Origin: Sphingomonas sp. S-NIH.Pt15_0812
Lineage (GTDB): Bacteria > Pseudomonadota > Alphaproteobacteria > Sphingomonadales > Sphingomonadaceae
DNA: 64,000 bases
Reading direction: 5' to 3'
Assembly: GCF_003951315.1 (NCBI RefSeq)
Contig: NZ_QLJH01000017.1
Location: forward strand, 1-64,000
Under the pieces are notes generated by a model that saw nothing but the letters and a program-made list of their open reading frames with translations, was not told where the DNA came from and ran no database searches. The translations under genes and the position numbers were made by a program. Below are positions 38,344 through 48,209 of the stretch, piece by piece; positions within the stretch are counted from its first letter, which is position 1, and each line of letters begins with the position of its first letter.

Positions 38344-39309
38344 ATGCGGAAACTGGGGTGCCTCGTCCTGCTGATCGCCGGACTGGTCATCGGCGCGATC
38401 GTCGCCGCGAACATGTGGGCGGGGGCGGGACCGGCGGACAAGCCGGTCAGCGTCGTCGTGCCGGCCGGGGCCAGCCTGGCCCGCGCCGCGACCGCGCTGG
38501 AACAGGCGGGCGCGGTCCGTTCCGCCCATCGCTTCCGCCTGCTCGCCCGCGTCTTCGGCGGCGGCGGATCGGTCAAGGCGGGCGAATATGAAATCCCCGC
38601 CCATGCCAGCGCCAAGCAGATCCTCGACCTGCTGGAAGAGGGCAAGGTCCGCCAGCGGCTGGTCGTGGTGCCGGAGGGGCTGCCCTCGGTCATGGTCCAT
38701 GACGCGCTGATGAAGGCGGACGGTCTGACCGGCCGCGTGCCGGTGCCGGCCGAGGGCTCGGTGCTGCCCGATGGCTATGCCTATCAGCGTGGCGATACGC
38801 GCGCCTCGGTACTGGCGCGGATGCAGTCGGCGATGCGCGACTATCTGGCGCAGGCCTGGGGAAAGCGGTCGAAGAACAGCGCGGTGACCAGCCCCGAACA
38901 GGCGATCATCCTCGCCTCGATCGTCGAGAAGGAGACGGGCAAGCCGGCCGAGCGGCGCACCGTCGCGGCGGTCTATGGCAATCGGCTGCGGCTGCACATG
39001 CCGCTCCAGGCCGATCCGACCGTCATCTATCCGATCACCAGGGGGCGTCCGCTCGGGCGCCGGATCAAGCAGTCCGAATTGCACGCGCGTAACGGCTATA
39101 ACACCTATGCCAGCGCCGGCCTGCCGGTCGGGCCGATCGCCAATCCGGGCCGCGCCTCGATCGACGCGGTGCTGGACCCGGCGGACAGCCAGGCGCTCTA
39201 TTTCGTCGCGGACGGGACGGGCGGCCATGTCTTCGCCGACACCCTGCCGGAACATAATGCCAATGTCCGCAAGTGGTACGCGATCCGCAAGGCGCGCGGG
39301 GAGATGTAG
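38344..39309 (+). CDS. mltG: endolytic transglycosylase MltG
   Basis: An inner-membrane lytic transglycosylase (321 aa) thought to cut new glycan strands and set their length. One N-terminal membrane span (about residues 6-26), a LysM-like region, then the YceG domain. Typical segments are ILASIVEKETGKPAERRTVA, VYGNRLRLHMPLQADPTVIY, YNTYASAGLPVGPIANPG, where the catalytic Glu is the one in EKETG. It follows fabF, the usual order in alphaproteobacteria. Confidence 0.95.
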   Translation: MRKLGCLVLLIAGLVIGAIVAANMWAGAGPADKPVSVVVPAGASLARAATALEQAGAVRSAHRFRLLARVFGGGGSVKAGEYEIPAHASAKQILDLLEEGKVRQRLVVVPEGLPSVMVHDALMKADGLTGRVPVPAEGSVLPDGYAYQRGDTRASVLARMQSAMRDYLAQAWGKRSKNSAVTSPEQAIILASIVEKETGKPAERRTVAAVYGNRLRLHMPLQADPTVIYPITRGRPLGRRIKQSELHARNGYNTYASAGLPVGPIANPGRASIDAVLDPADSQALYFVADGTGGHVFADTLPEHNANVRKWYAIRKARGEM

Positions 39310-39351
39310 TCGGGGGGGCTCCCGCGTTGATGTGGCAGCTTTTCCCCGGAT

Positions 39352-39384
39352 GGGGATCGGTGGAGAAGCCGCCATCCGATCCCC
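39352..39384. terminator. hairpin after mltG
   Basis: A 9-bp stem (39352-39360 with 39376-39384), extended inside the loop by three more pairs. No T-run follows. It lies between the fab-mltG cluster and erpA and may end the fab transcript. Confidence 0.4.
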
Positions 39385-39443
39385 CCTCTCGCTTCACCCG
39401 ACGCGTCCTTGCCGCAAGCCGCGCCACCGCCTATCTGCGACGC

Positions 39444-39782
39444 ATGGCCACGCTCGTTTCCGAGGTCGCATTGACCCCCGCCGCCGCCGCCCGCGTGGCG
39501 GCCATTGCCGCTCGCCAGAACAAGCCGGCCTTGCTCCGTCTGTCGGTCGAGGGGGGCGGCTGTTCGGGCTTCCAGTATAAGTTCGGACTGGCGGATGCAC
39601 CCGAGGCGGACGACAGCGTCGCGGAGACGGATGGCGTCCGGCTGCTGGTCGATCAGGTCAGCCTCGACCTGGTGCGCGGCTGCACCGTCGATTATGTCGA
39701 ATCGCTGGGCGGCGCGGCGTTTAAGGTCGATAATCCGGTCGCGGCATCGGGATGTGGTTGCGGAACCAGCTTCGCCGTCTAA
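39444..39782 (+). CDS. erpA: iron-sulfur cluster insertion protein (ErpA/IscA type)
   Basis: An A-type carrier (112 aa) that delivers Fe-S clusters to target proteins. The three cluster cysteines are Cys40 (GGGCSGFQY), Cys104 and Cys106 (SGCGCGTSF). The start at 39444 (MATLVSEVALT) fits the family; an upstream extension in frame is non-coding. ErpA and IscA cannot be told apart safely from sequence alone. It precedes xthA by ten bases. Confidence 0.92.
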   Translation: MATLVSEVALTPAAAARVAAIAARQNKPALLRLSVEGGGCSGFQYKFGLADAPEADDSVAETDGVRLLVDQVSLDLVRGCTVDYVESLGGAAFKVDNPVAASGCGCGTSFAV

Positions 39783-39792
39783 GACGGATGGC

Positions 39793-40563
39793 GTGAAGAT
39801 CGTCACCTACAACGTCAACGGCATCAAGGCGCGGCTACCGCGCGTGCTGGAATATTTGACCGAAGATCAGCCGGATGTGGTCTGCCTTCAGGAGCTGAAG
39901 TCGGCCGATGAGGGCTTTCCCGCCGCGGAGATCGAGGCGGCCGGCTATGGCGCGGTCTGGCATGGGCAGAAGGCGTGGAACGGTGTCGCCGTGCTCGCGC
40001 GCGGCCAGCAGCCGGTGGAACGCCAGCGTGGCCTGGCCGGTGAGGCGGAGGACGAGCAGAGCCGCTATCTGGAATGCGAGGTCGGCGGCGTGATCGTCGC
40101 CTCGCTCTACCTGCCCAATGGCAACCCGCAGCCTGGTCCGAAATTCGACTATAAGCTGCGCTGGATGGAGCGGCTGGCCGCGCGCGCGCGCGATTTGCTG
40201 GCGGAGGAGCGGCCGGCGGTGCTGGCGGGCGATTACAATGTCATTCCGAACGACGACGACACCTATTCCGTGCCCGCCATGGCCAGCGACGCACTGATGC
40301 AGCCGGAAAGCCGGGCGGCCTATCGCCGGCTGCTGGCGCAGGGCTGGACCGATTCGCTGCGCACCCGCGCGCCCAAGGGCGGGGTCTGGACCTTCTGGGA
40401 CTATCAGGCCGGTTCGTGGCAGCGCGACGCCGGGTTCCGCATCGATCATCTACTGCTCAGCCCGCAGGCCGCCGACCGGTTGGCCGATGCCGGCGTCGAC
40501 AAGAGCTATCGCGGGCGCGACAAGGCGAGCGATCACGCCCCCACCTGGGTTCGACTCCGCTGA
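39793..40563 (+). CDS. xthA: exodeoxyribonuclease III
   Basis: An AP endonuclease/3' exonuclease of base excision repair (256 aa). The metal ligand Glu34 lies in CLQELKSADE. GDYNVIPNDDDTY carries the catalytic Asp/Asn pair, and the catalytic His is in SDHAPTWV at the end. The start is a GTG (39793); an ATG five bases upstream is out of frame. It is probably co-transcribed with erpA. Confidence 0.95.
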   Translation: MKIVTYNVNGIKARLPRVLEYLTEDQPDVVCLQELKSADEGFPAAEIEAAGYGAVWHGQKAWNGVAVLARGQQPVERQRGLAGEAEDEQSRYLECEVGGVIVASLYLPNGNPQPGPKFDYKLRWMERLAARARDLLAEERPAVLAGDYNVIPNDDDTYSVPAMASDALMQPESRAAYRRLLAQGWTDSLRTRAPKGGVWTFWDYQAGSWQRDAGFRIDHLLLSPQAADRLADAGVDKSYRGRDKASDHAPTWVRLR

Positions 40564-41381
40564 ACCGCCACCTTGCCGGGCTGGGGCTGGGGCTGGGGCT
40601 GGGGCTGGGCCTGCTGGCGCTGCCCGCCGCCGCCTGGGGACAGGATGCGCCGCGCTTCTGCCCGACCCGCCCGTCGCTGGAGGGATCGGCCTGCACGACC
40701 GAGCCGGGGCGGGTCCATGTCGAATTCTCCGTCGCGGACTGGGAGCGCGACGACCAGCCGGACAGTCGTACCGATACCTGGCTCGGCGCGGACTTCGTAG
40801 CGCGTCTGGGCGTCGGTCCGTCGACCGAGGTGCAACTGGGCTGGTCGCCGGTCGGCTATGTCCGGGAGCGCGACAAGCCCGACGACAGCGTGACCAGGCA
40901 ATTGCGGTCGGGCGACATGCGTCTGGCGGTGCGACAGAATTTCCGCAACCCGGACGGCAAGGGACTGTCCTTCGGCGCGGAGCCCTTCGTCACGCTGCCG
41001 GTCGGGCGATCGCCGGTCGGGGCCGGTACCTGGGGGGCGGGGCTGGTGCTGCCGGTCACCTATGACCTGACCGATTCGCTCAATATCGGCGTCACCGGCG
41101 AGGCGGACGCGCGGCCGAACGAGGATGGCGACGGCCGGCATTTCCGCGCCAGCGGGGTCGTGGCGGCGTCGATCGAACTGACCGAGCGATTGAACGCGAC
41201 GATCGAGGCGGAATGGCTTCGCGACCGCGATCCGGTCGATCCGTCCAGCCAGGCCTTGGCGGGGCTGGGCCTGCAATGGGAGCTGACGCCGACCCGCGCG
41301 CTTTATGGCGAGGCGGTGGCCGGGCTGAACCACCAGTCGCCCGACATGCATCTTTACATGGGCATGGCCGCGCTGTTCTGA
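40560..41381 (+). CDS. outer-membrane transporter-like protein with a non-standard start
   Basis: An exported beta-rich protein (about 273 aa) similar to the phenol-degradation MetA-like or general 'transporter' barrel family. A signal peptide made of repeated Gly-Leu pairs (GLGLGLGLGLLALPAAAWGQ) precedes the mature part. The end is a typical barrel finish, MGMAALF. No ATG, GTG or TTG lies in frame near the signal peptide. The best start is CTG at 40560, overlapping the xthA stop as CTGA. The only other in-frame candidate, GTG 40416, would put 48 unrelated residues before the signal. Confidence 0.7.
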   Translation: MNRHLAGLGLGLGLGLGLLALPAAAWGQDAPRFCPTRPSLEGSACTTEPGRVHVEFSVADWERDDQPDSRTDTWLGADFVARLGVGPSTEVQLGWSPVGYVRERDKPDDSVTRQLRSGDMRLAVRQNFRNPDGKGLSFGAEPFVTLPVGRSPVGAGTWGAGLVLPVTYDLTDSLNIGVTGEADARPNEDGDGRHFRASGVVAASIELTERLNATIEAEWLRDRDPVDPSSQALAGLGLQWELTPTRALYGEAVAGLNHQSPDMHLYMGMAALF

Positions 41382-41555
41382 CCGTCTGGCAGGATGCGCC
41401 GAAACATGGTGGGTTCCGCTGCGCCGGCTTGGCGGATTGTACAGGCGCGCTTCCAGAAATGGCGGAAAACCGTCACTCCAGTGTTTGGCATGAGTAATGC
41501 ACTAACACAGTTGCCGCCGGGGAATGATCCACAGGGGCGGCAGGGAGACGATACC

Positions 41556-41861
41556 ATGTTCAGCCTGATCCTCGCCGCCGCCATTGCCGCCGCCGCCAGC
41601 CCGTCGCCCGCCGCGCCGATGCCGGACATCGCCAATGCCCGCCTGTCCTCCACGCCGGTCCTGCCGGCATCCAAATGGGCACCACCGCATGATCGCCAGC
41701 GCGTCATCGATGCGCTGCGCCGCCCGCTGAGCGAGCAGATGACCGGCGCCAAGGGCCCCTATTATTGCTTCCTCGACGATATCAGCAAGAAGGGCGAAAC
41801 CCGCCGCGTCTGCCGCAAGCGCGCGGACTGGAACCGGCTCGGCCTCGAACCCGTGCTGTGA
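41556..41861 (+). CDS. small secreted protein, unknown function
   Basis: A 101-aa protein with a signal peptide (MFSLILAAAIAAAASPSPAA) and a soluble domain of about 80 residues. Two cysteines (YYCFLDDISKKG and RRVCRKRADW) could form a disulfide. An excellent ribosome site (CAGGGAGACG) fixes the ATG at 41556. No family is recognised. Similar short proteins are common in sphingomonads. Confidence 0.75.
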   Translation: MFSLILAAAIAAAASPSPAAPMPDIANARLSSTPVLPASKWAPPHDRQRVIDALRRPLSEQMTGAKGPYYCFLDDISKKGETRRVCRKRADWNRLGLEPVL

Positions 41862-41870
41862 GGAACGTCG

Positions 41871-41898
41871 GTGGCGGTCGGCCGGTCCCGACCGCCAC
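41871..41898. terminator. hairpin between convergent genes
   Basis: A perfect 11-bp stem (41871-41881 with 41888-41898) with a 6-base loop, between two gene ends facing each other. There is no T-run. It is a probable shared terminator. Confidence 0.55.
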
Positions 41899-41913
41899 GC
41901 CGGCGGCGACGCG

Positions 41914-43062
41914 TCAGAGCGTCTTGCCGTAGACGTTGTAGACCTTGTTGACGCGGCTCTGGATCGTCTCGGCGATCGAGCGCATCCCCTGATTATCCTC
42001 CAGGATCCAGCCGATCTCACCCCGGCTCGCGCCGTAATGCGTCACCGAGGCGCGGCGGATATATTCGATCATCATGAAGGCCAGCTGGCTGGCCATGCGC
42101 GACGATTGCAGCTCCTTGACCACGCCCATCAGCGGCACGCGCATCGTCCGCACCTTGGGCTTGCGTAGCCACAGCAGCAGCTTGGCCCAGCCGAACGGCA
42201 GCAGCGAGCCATGAAGGGGCGCGATCGCCTCGTTCAGGTCGGGCAGGGTGATCATGAACGCCACCGGCTTGCCGTCCAGTTCGGCGATTCGGATCAGGTC
42301 GTTGAAGACGATCGGCTTCAGCTTGACGCCGACATCCTTGATCTCGGGCGGGGTGAGGGGGACGAAGCCCCAATTGTCCGACCATGCATCGTTGAGGATG
42401 CCGAGGATGATCGCGGCTTCCTCGTCGAACTTCGCCTTGTTGACCTCGCGCACCCGGATGCGCGGATTGGCCTCGCCCGACTTGATGATGCGCTGGACGA
42501 TCTTGGGAAATTCCTGCGTGATGTCGAGTTCATAGGTCATGAGCTGCTTGACCACGCCGTACCCGGCGGCCTCGATCCAGCCGCGATATTCGGGGCGGGC
42601 ATGACCCATCATGATCGTCGGCGGATGGTCGAACCCCTCGACCAGCACGCCTGGTTCCTCCCAGACCGACTGCGAGATCGGGCCGAGCGCGCGGGTCATG
42701 CCCTGGGCGCGCAGCCACTCCTCCGCCTTGGCGAGCAGCGCCTGGAACACGTCCTGCCGCTCGGCATCCATCAGTCCCCATTGGCCGACGCCGGGGCCGA
42801 AACCCTGATCGGCCGGCATGGTCAGCGCCAGCGTGTCGATATGCGCGGAGATGCGACCGACCACGCGACCATTCTCTTCCGCCAGGAACAGCTGCGCCTT
42901 GGCATGGCTGTACCAGCCATTCTTCGCCGGGGTGATCAGGCCCAGTGCCTCGCCCTTCAGCGGCGGCACCCAATTGGGATCATTCCGGTAGAGGCGAAAC
43001 GGAAAGTCCACGAAGGTCTGGCGGTCGCGCTTCGTCTCAACGGGTCTGATCGTGATTGTCAT
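41914..43062 (-). CDS. acetyltransferase-like protein (GNAT fold, YghO-like)
   Basis: A soluble protein of 382 aa. The N-terminal part has a GNAT-like outline (FRLYRNDPNWVPPL, LFLAEENGRVVGRISAHID), where the VVGRI strand matches the acetyl-CoA-binding strand. The C-terminal half has a second GNAT-like repeat (LDGKPVAFMITLPDLNEAI). It resembles E. coli YghO and widely conserved alphaproteobacterial proteins. The substrate is unknown. The ATG at 43062 has a GGAGGA site six bases upstream. Confidence 0.75.
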   Translation of the reverse strand: MTITIRPVETKRDRQTFVDFPFRLYRNDPNWVPPLKGEALGLITPAKNGWYSHAKAQLFLAEENGRVVGRISAHIDTLALTMPADQGFGPGVGQWGLMDAERQDVFQALLAKAEEWLRAQGMTRALGPISQSVWEEPGVLVEGFDHPPTIMMGHARPEYRGWIEAAGYGVVKQLMTYELDITQEFPKIVQRIIKSGEANPRIRVREVNKAKFDEEAAIILGILNDAWSDNWGFVPLTPPEIKDVGVKLKPIVFNDLIRIAELDGKPVAFMITLPDLNEAIAPLHGSLLPFGWAKLLLWLRKPKVRTMRVPLMGVVKELQSSRMASQLAFMMIEYIRRASVTHYGASRGEIGWILEDNQGMRSIAETIQSRVNKVYNVYGKTL

Positions 43063-43174
43063 CAATGGTCCTCCGGCCGTCTGGCCAGTAAACGGCGGAG
43101 ACGATCATGGCGAGTGAGGATTCCGTAATCTGCTCCGGCTGGGAAAGCCACGCTGTCGCCATTATCTAAGGGCA

Positions 43175-44266
43175 ATGGATCATGCCATGAACAGCATCAC
43201 GCTCGATCGTGCCGGCTCGACCAGTCGTGCGAAGACCATCCGCGTCGCCGACGACAAGGCGATGTTGCGCGCGGCCGCCGAATTGACCCGCACCCATTCG
43301 CAGGCCAAGCCCGGTATCTACTGGGCCGATCTGATCGCCTCGGTCGTGCTGGGCTATGGCGCACTGGCCGTCGCGATCCTCTCGACCTCGACGGCGCTGA
43401 CGATCGGCGCGGGCGTGGTGGCGATGCTCGGCCTGTATCGCGCGATGAGCTTCATCCATGAGGTGTCGCACATGAAGCATAGCGTCCTGCCGGGTTTCCG
43501 GGCGGGCTGGAACGCGCTGGTCGGCGTGCCGATGCTCATCCCGTCCTTCATGTATGAGGGCGTGCACAATCTCCACCATGCCAAGACGCGCTACGGCACG
43601 GTCGAGGACCCGGAATATCTGCCGCTGGCATTGATGAAGCCATGGACGCTCCCGCTGTTCGTCATCGTGTCGGCGCTGGCGCCCGTGGCCTTGCTGGTGC
43701 GGTTCGCGATCCTGTCGCCGCTGTCGCTGCTGTCGCCCGCGCTGCGTCGGGTGGTGGTGGAGCGCTATTCGGCGCTGGCGATCAATCCGCAGTTCCGCCG
43801 CCGGATGCCGGAGGGCGACGCGCTGCGGCTTTGGAACCGGATCGAGACGCTGGCCAGCCTGTGGGCGATCGGCCTGATCGCGCTGGCGGCGACGGGCGTG
43901 CTGTCGCTGCGCAGCTTCGCGATCATCCTGGCGGTCGCCTCGGCGGTCGCGGTGCTCAACCAGGTCCGCACGCTGGTGGCGCATCTCTGGGAGAATGAGG
44001 GCGAGCCGATGAGCGTGACCGCGCAATATCTGGACAGCGTCAACGTGCCCCCGCCGGCGCTGCTGCCCGCGCTCTGGGCCCCGGTCGGGCTGCGCTATCA
44101 CGCGCTCCACCATCTGCTGCCGAGCGTGCCCTATCACGCGCTGGGCGCGGCGCATCGCGAACTGACCGCGATGGTCGATGCGGACTCGCCCTATCACAAG
44201 GCGAGCTACAAGGGACTGCCGGGCCTGGTCGCCAAGATCGGCCGGAGCACCATGGTCCGCCGCTGA
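43175..44266 (+). CDS. membrane fatty acid desaturase family protein
   Basis: A di-iron membrane desaturase/hydroxylase (363 aa) with about five transmembrane segments. Histidine boxes are visible: HEVSHMKHS, HNLHHAKTRYG and YHALHHLLPSVPYHAL, matching the HxxxH, HxxHH and HxxHH pattern. It probably introduces a double bond or hydroxyl into lipid acyl chains or a similar hydrophobic substrate. The ATG at 43175 has a TAAGGG stretch nearby; ATG 43187 is a possible alternative. Confidence 0.85.
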   Translation: MDHAMNSITLDRAGSTSRAKTIRVADDKAMLRAAAELTRTHSQAKPGIYWADLIASVVLGYGALAVAILSTSTALTIGAGVVAMLGLYRAMSFIHEVSHMKHSVLPGFRAGWNALVGVPMLIPSFMYEGVHNLHHAKTRYGTVEDPEYLPLALMKPWTLPLFVIVSALAPVALLVRFAILSPLSLLSPALRRVVVERYSALAINPQFRRRMPEGDALRLWNRIETLASLWAIGLIALAATGVLSLRSFAIILAVASAVAVLNQVRTLVAHLWENEGEPMSVTAQYLDSVNVPPPALLPALWAPVGLRYHALHHLLPSVPYHALGAAHRELTAMVDADSPYHKASYKGLPGLVAKIGRSTMVRR

Positions 44267-44279
44267 GCCGAACGGCGCG

Positions 44280-45653
<1,374 letters not shown>

Positions 45654-45705
45654 GCCTACAACCAACCAGATGCGGCGGGATCGTGCAACCGCACGTTCCA
45701 CCCCC

Positions 45706-45731
45706 GGAACGTTCGCTCGGTCACATACGTT
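45706..45731 (+). promoter_or_regulatory. EcfG-type general stress promoter
   Basis: GGAAC (45706-45710), then 17 bases, then CGTT (45728-45731). This matches the consensus GGAAC-N16/17-CGTT of EcfG, the alphaproteobacterial general stress sigma factor. It lies 44 bases before the start of the small membrane protein gene. Confidence 0.75.
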
Positions 45732-45774
45732 ATCGCAATACCGGGAGTTTCCAACGCTTTAGGAGCTAAGCGCC

Positions 45775-45918
45775 ATGTTGTGGACGATCGTCGTCATTCT
45801 TGTCATCCTGTGGCTGCTCGGCTTCAGTCTCCATATCGCGGGCGGGCTGATCCATATCCTGCTCGTCATCGCGCTGATCGTCGGCCTGGTCCAGCTGTTC
45901 ACCGGCCGCCGGGTCTAG
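45775..45918 (+). CDS. lmo0937-type small membrane protein
   Basis: A 47-residue protein with two hydrophobic segments. It starts MLWTIVVILVILWLLGFSLH and ends LVQLFTGRRV, the pattern of the lmo0937 family. A strong AGGAG site precedes the ATG. The EcfG-type promoter suggests induction by general stress. No function is known for the family; a role in envelope stress is inferred. Confidence 0.85.
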   Translation: MLWTIVVILVILWLLGFSLHIAGGLIHILLVIALIVGLVQLFTGRRV

Positions 45919-45939
45919 CGGCTGCCACGCAGGTGGGGC

Positions 45940-46839
45940 TTATCGCCCCATCAGCGTGCGACCGATCAGCATCGCCTGCTCCGCGCCCGAGGCGGGAACG
46001 GTTTCCGCCGACCGGTCGGTGATCCGGTCCCAGGCGGCGGCCACTCCCTCGGGCGTGAGATCCTCGCCTTTCAAAGCGACACCGGGTGTCAGCGTGATAT
46101 GCGCGGTCTGCACCACGCCCGCGCCGGCACCGACGATCTGGTTGGTCGGTGCCTCCTTCGAGACGAGGTAGAGCGCCGCCGGCACGATCTTCTCCGGCGC
46201 GAACAGGTCGAACAAATCGGCCGGGAACAGGCCCTCCGTCATGCGCGTGCCGGCGGTCGGTGCGAGCGTGTTGACGCGGATATCGTTCTTCGCCCCTTCG
46301 ATCGCCAGCGTTCGGGTCAGGCCGGCGATGCCGAGCTTGGCCGCGCCGTAATTGGCCTGTCCGAAATTGCCGAACAGCCCGCTCGACGACGAGGTCATGA
46401 GGATCCGTCCGTAATTCTGCGCTCGGAAGATGTCCCAGCAGGCCTTGGTGACGAAGGCCGAGCCGAGCAGGTGGACGCGCACCACGAACTCGAAGTCAGC
46501 CGGCGTCATCTTGGCGAAGCTCTTGTCGCGCAGGACACCGGCATTGTTAATGAGGACATGGACGCCGCCCCACCGGTCGCATGCCCGCGCGACCATCGCC
46601 GCCATCTGGTCCGCATCGGCGACGCTGCCGCCATCGGCCATCGCCTCGCCCCCCGCCGCGACGATCTCCGCCACCACGGCGGCGGCGGCATCGGACTGGC
46701 CGGTGCCGTCCGACCCGCCCCCCAAGTCGTTGACCACCACCTTGGCGCCGCGCCGGGCCAGTTCGAGCGCATAAGCACGGCCCAGGCCGCCGCCCGCCCC
46801 CGTGACGACGGCAACCTGATCGTCGAACCGAATGGACAT
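45940..46839 (-). CDS. short-chain dehydrogenase/reductase (multifunctional-protein type)
   Basis: An NAD(P)-dependent oxidoreductase (299 aa). The cofactor motif is TGAGGGLGRAYALELARRGA, followed by VVNDLGGG. The catalytic Tyr and Lys lie in NYGAAKLG, and NNAGVLRDKSF fits the hydroxyacyl-CoA dehydrogenase-like SDRs of peroxisomal type. It probably acts on 3-hydroxyacyl-CoA or a similar substrate. The start at 46839 (MSIRFDDQVAVV) is typical. Confidence 0.88.
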   Translation of the reverse strand: MSIRFDDQVAVVTGAGGGLGRAYALELARRGAKVVVNDLGGGSDGTGQSDAAAAVVAEIVAAGGEAMADGGSVADADQMAAMVARACDRWGGVHVLINNAGVLRDKSFAKMTPADFEFVVRVHLLGSAFVTKACWDIFRAQNYGRILMTSSSSGLFGNFGQANYGAAKLGIAGLTRTLAIEGAKNDIRVNTLAPTAGTRMTEGLFPADLFDLFAPEKIVPAALYLVSKEAPTNQIVGAGAGVVQTAHITLTPGVALKGEDLTPEGVAAAWDRITDRSAETVPASGAEQAMLIGRTLMGR

Positions 46840-46842
46840 GGA

Positions 46843-46874
46843 AAAGGGCGCTCCCGCATCGTGGAGCGCCCTTT
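46843..46874 (-). terminator. terminator of the Pro/Ala-rich protein gene
   Basis: A perfect 12-bp stem (46843-46854 with 46863-46874) with an 8-base loop. The minus-strand 3' side ends in TTTT. It separates the secreted protein gene upstream from the SDR gene. Confidence 0.8.
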
Positions 46875-46929
46875 CTAGAAGCCGGGGAGCAGCGGTGGCA
46901 ACCGCTGCGCCCAATCGACCGTCTTGATC

Positions 46930-47355
46930 TTACTTGCCGCCCCGCTGGCGGCACTTGTCATACTGACCCTTCTTGCAGATCGGGTAGCTGGCAAGCGGGG
47001 CCGGTGCCGGGAAGGCCTGCGACGGTGCGACCGACGGCACCACGCCGCCATTCACGGTCGCGCCCGGAGGGGCGGCAGGACCGGCGGGCTGATAGCCGCC
47101 GACCGGATCGCCGGTGCTCATGCCGCCGGGAGCGGCCGTGGGTGCGGCGGGCGGCGTCGCGCCCGGGGGCGGGGTCTGCTGCTGCATCGCCGGATCGGCG
47201 GGCATGGCCGGATCGGCAGGGGCGGCCGGATCGGCTGGCGGGGTCTGCGCCGCCGGGTCCTGCATCGGAGCCTGGGTCTGGGGGGCGGCCTGCATATCCT
47301 GCGCCATCACCGGCGCGGCGATCATCGCCGTGGCGGCGAGAAGAAAGAACTTCAT
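46930..47355 (-). CDS. secreted Pro/Ala-rich protein, unknown function
   Basis: A 141-aa protein with a signal peptide (MKFFLLAATAMIAAPVMAQ). A long low-complexity part of Pro, Ala, Gln and Asp-Pro-Ala repeats (about residues 20-125) follows. It ends with a short conserved-looking tail with two cysteines, YPICKKGQYDKCRQRGGK. Such proteins are common in sphingomonads. It is probably periplasmic or surface-attached. No function can be given. Confidence 0.78.
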   Translation of the reverse strand: MKFFLLAATAMIAAPVMAQDMQAAPQTQAPMQDPAAQTPPADPAAPADPAMPADPAMQQQTPPPGATPPAAPTAAPGGMSTGDPVGGYQPAGPAAPPGATVNGGVVPSVAPSQAFPAPAPLASYPICKKGQYDKCRQRGGK

Positions 47356-47440
47356 CGGGATTTCTCCTGCGATTGCGAGCGCGAAAAACGTTCGCGTCGC
47401 CCCCTAACGTCCCGCTACGGACTTGGTTTCGCAAGCGAAC

Positions 47441-47474
47441 CGGGTGGCGGCTCCGACCGGATACCCGCCACCCG
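47441..47474 (-). terminator. hairpin after lexA
   Basis: A 10-bp stem (47441-47450 with 47465-47474) with a 14-base loop, ten bases after the lexA stop. There is no T-run, so termination here is only likely. Confidence 0.4.
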
Positions 47475-47483
47475 CTCCCCCAT

Positions 47484-48155
47484 TCAGTCGTAGCGGCGCA
47501 GGATGCCCGCCAGCTTGCCCTGGATCCGCACCTGCTGCGGGGCGTAGCGCTGGGGATCATAGGCGCGATTGGCCGGGTCGAGCCGCACCATCGCGCCCTC
47601 CCGCCGGAAATATTTCAGCGTCGCCTCCACATCCTCGATCAGCGCGACGACGATCTCGCCATCGCGGGCGATCTCCTGCCGGCGGACCAGCGCGTAGTCG
47701 CCATCGAGGATGCCGGCCTCGACCATCGAGTCACCGGCCACTTCCAGCGCATAGTGATCGCCGGTGCCGAGCAGGGCGGCCGGCACCGACAACATCGTCG
47801 ATCCCTCGAACGCCTCGATCGGGACGCCGGCCGCGATCCGGCCGTGCAGGGGGATCTCGACCACGTCATTGGCGGGGGCGGCCGGCGTCGCCTTGGCCGC
47901 CGGCGTCGGCGCAGCGGCGGAGGTTTCCACCTTTTCCGGCCGTTCCGGCATCCGCAGCACCTCCAGCGCGCGGGCCCGGTTGGGCAGGCGGCGGATGAAA
48001 TTGCGCTCCTCCAGCGCCGAAATCAGCCGGTGCACGCCCGATTTCGACTTGAGGTCGAGCGCGTCCTTCATCTCCTCGAAGGACGGAGAAACACCCGTCT
48101 CCGCAAGGCGATCGTTAATGAAACAGATCAGTTCGTGCTGCTTGCGCGTGAGCAT
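47484..48155 (-). CDS. lexA: LexA repressor of the SOS response
   Basis: A self-cleaving repressor (223 aa). The N-terminal winged helix has [20 protein letters not shown]. The cleavage bond is Ala109-Gly110 ([10 protein letters not shown]). The catalytic pair is Ser143 (GDSMVEAGI) and Lys181 (ATLKYFRRE). A 30-residue Ala/Pro linker joins the domains. RecA-driven cleavage releases SOS genes (known biology). Three LexA half-sites lie just upstream, so it regulates itself. Confidence 0.97.
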   Translation of the reverse strand: MLTRKQHELICFINDRLAETGVSPSFEEMKDALDLKSKSGVHRLISALEERNFIRRLPNRARALEVLRMPERPEKVETSAAAPTPAAKATPAAPANDVVEIPLHGRIAAGVPIEAFEGSTMLSVPAALLGTGDHYALEVAGDSMVEAGILDGDYALVRRQEIARDGEIVVALIEDVEATLKYFRREGAMVRLDPANRAYDPQRYAPQQVRIQGKLAGILRRYD

Positions 48156-48170
48156 GGCTCTCTCCGTCCG

Positions 48171-48196
48171 GAACAGACACGGAACCGATACGGAAC
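48171..48196 (-). promoter_or_regulatory. triple LexA half-site, autoregulation
   Basis: On the minus strand GTTC occurs three times at exact 11-base spacing: the plus-strand GAAC sits at 48171-48174, 48182-48185 and 48193-48196, with 7-base gaps. The alphaproteobacterial LexA box is GTTC-N7-GTTC, so this gives two overlapping boxes, 15 bases before the lexA start. Confidence 0.9.
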
Positions 48197-48209
48197 AATT
48201 TGCTTGCGG

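Noticed and set aside
40581-40610. CTGGGG repeat as a phase-variation switch
   Set aside because: The unit is six bases, so length changes keep the reading frame and would only alter the signal peptide length.
45934-45950. 6-bp hairpin between the small membrane protein and the SDR gene
   Set aside because: Too short and without a T-run to be called a terminator.
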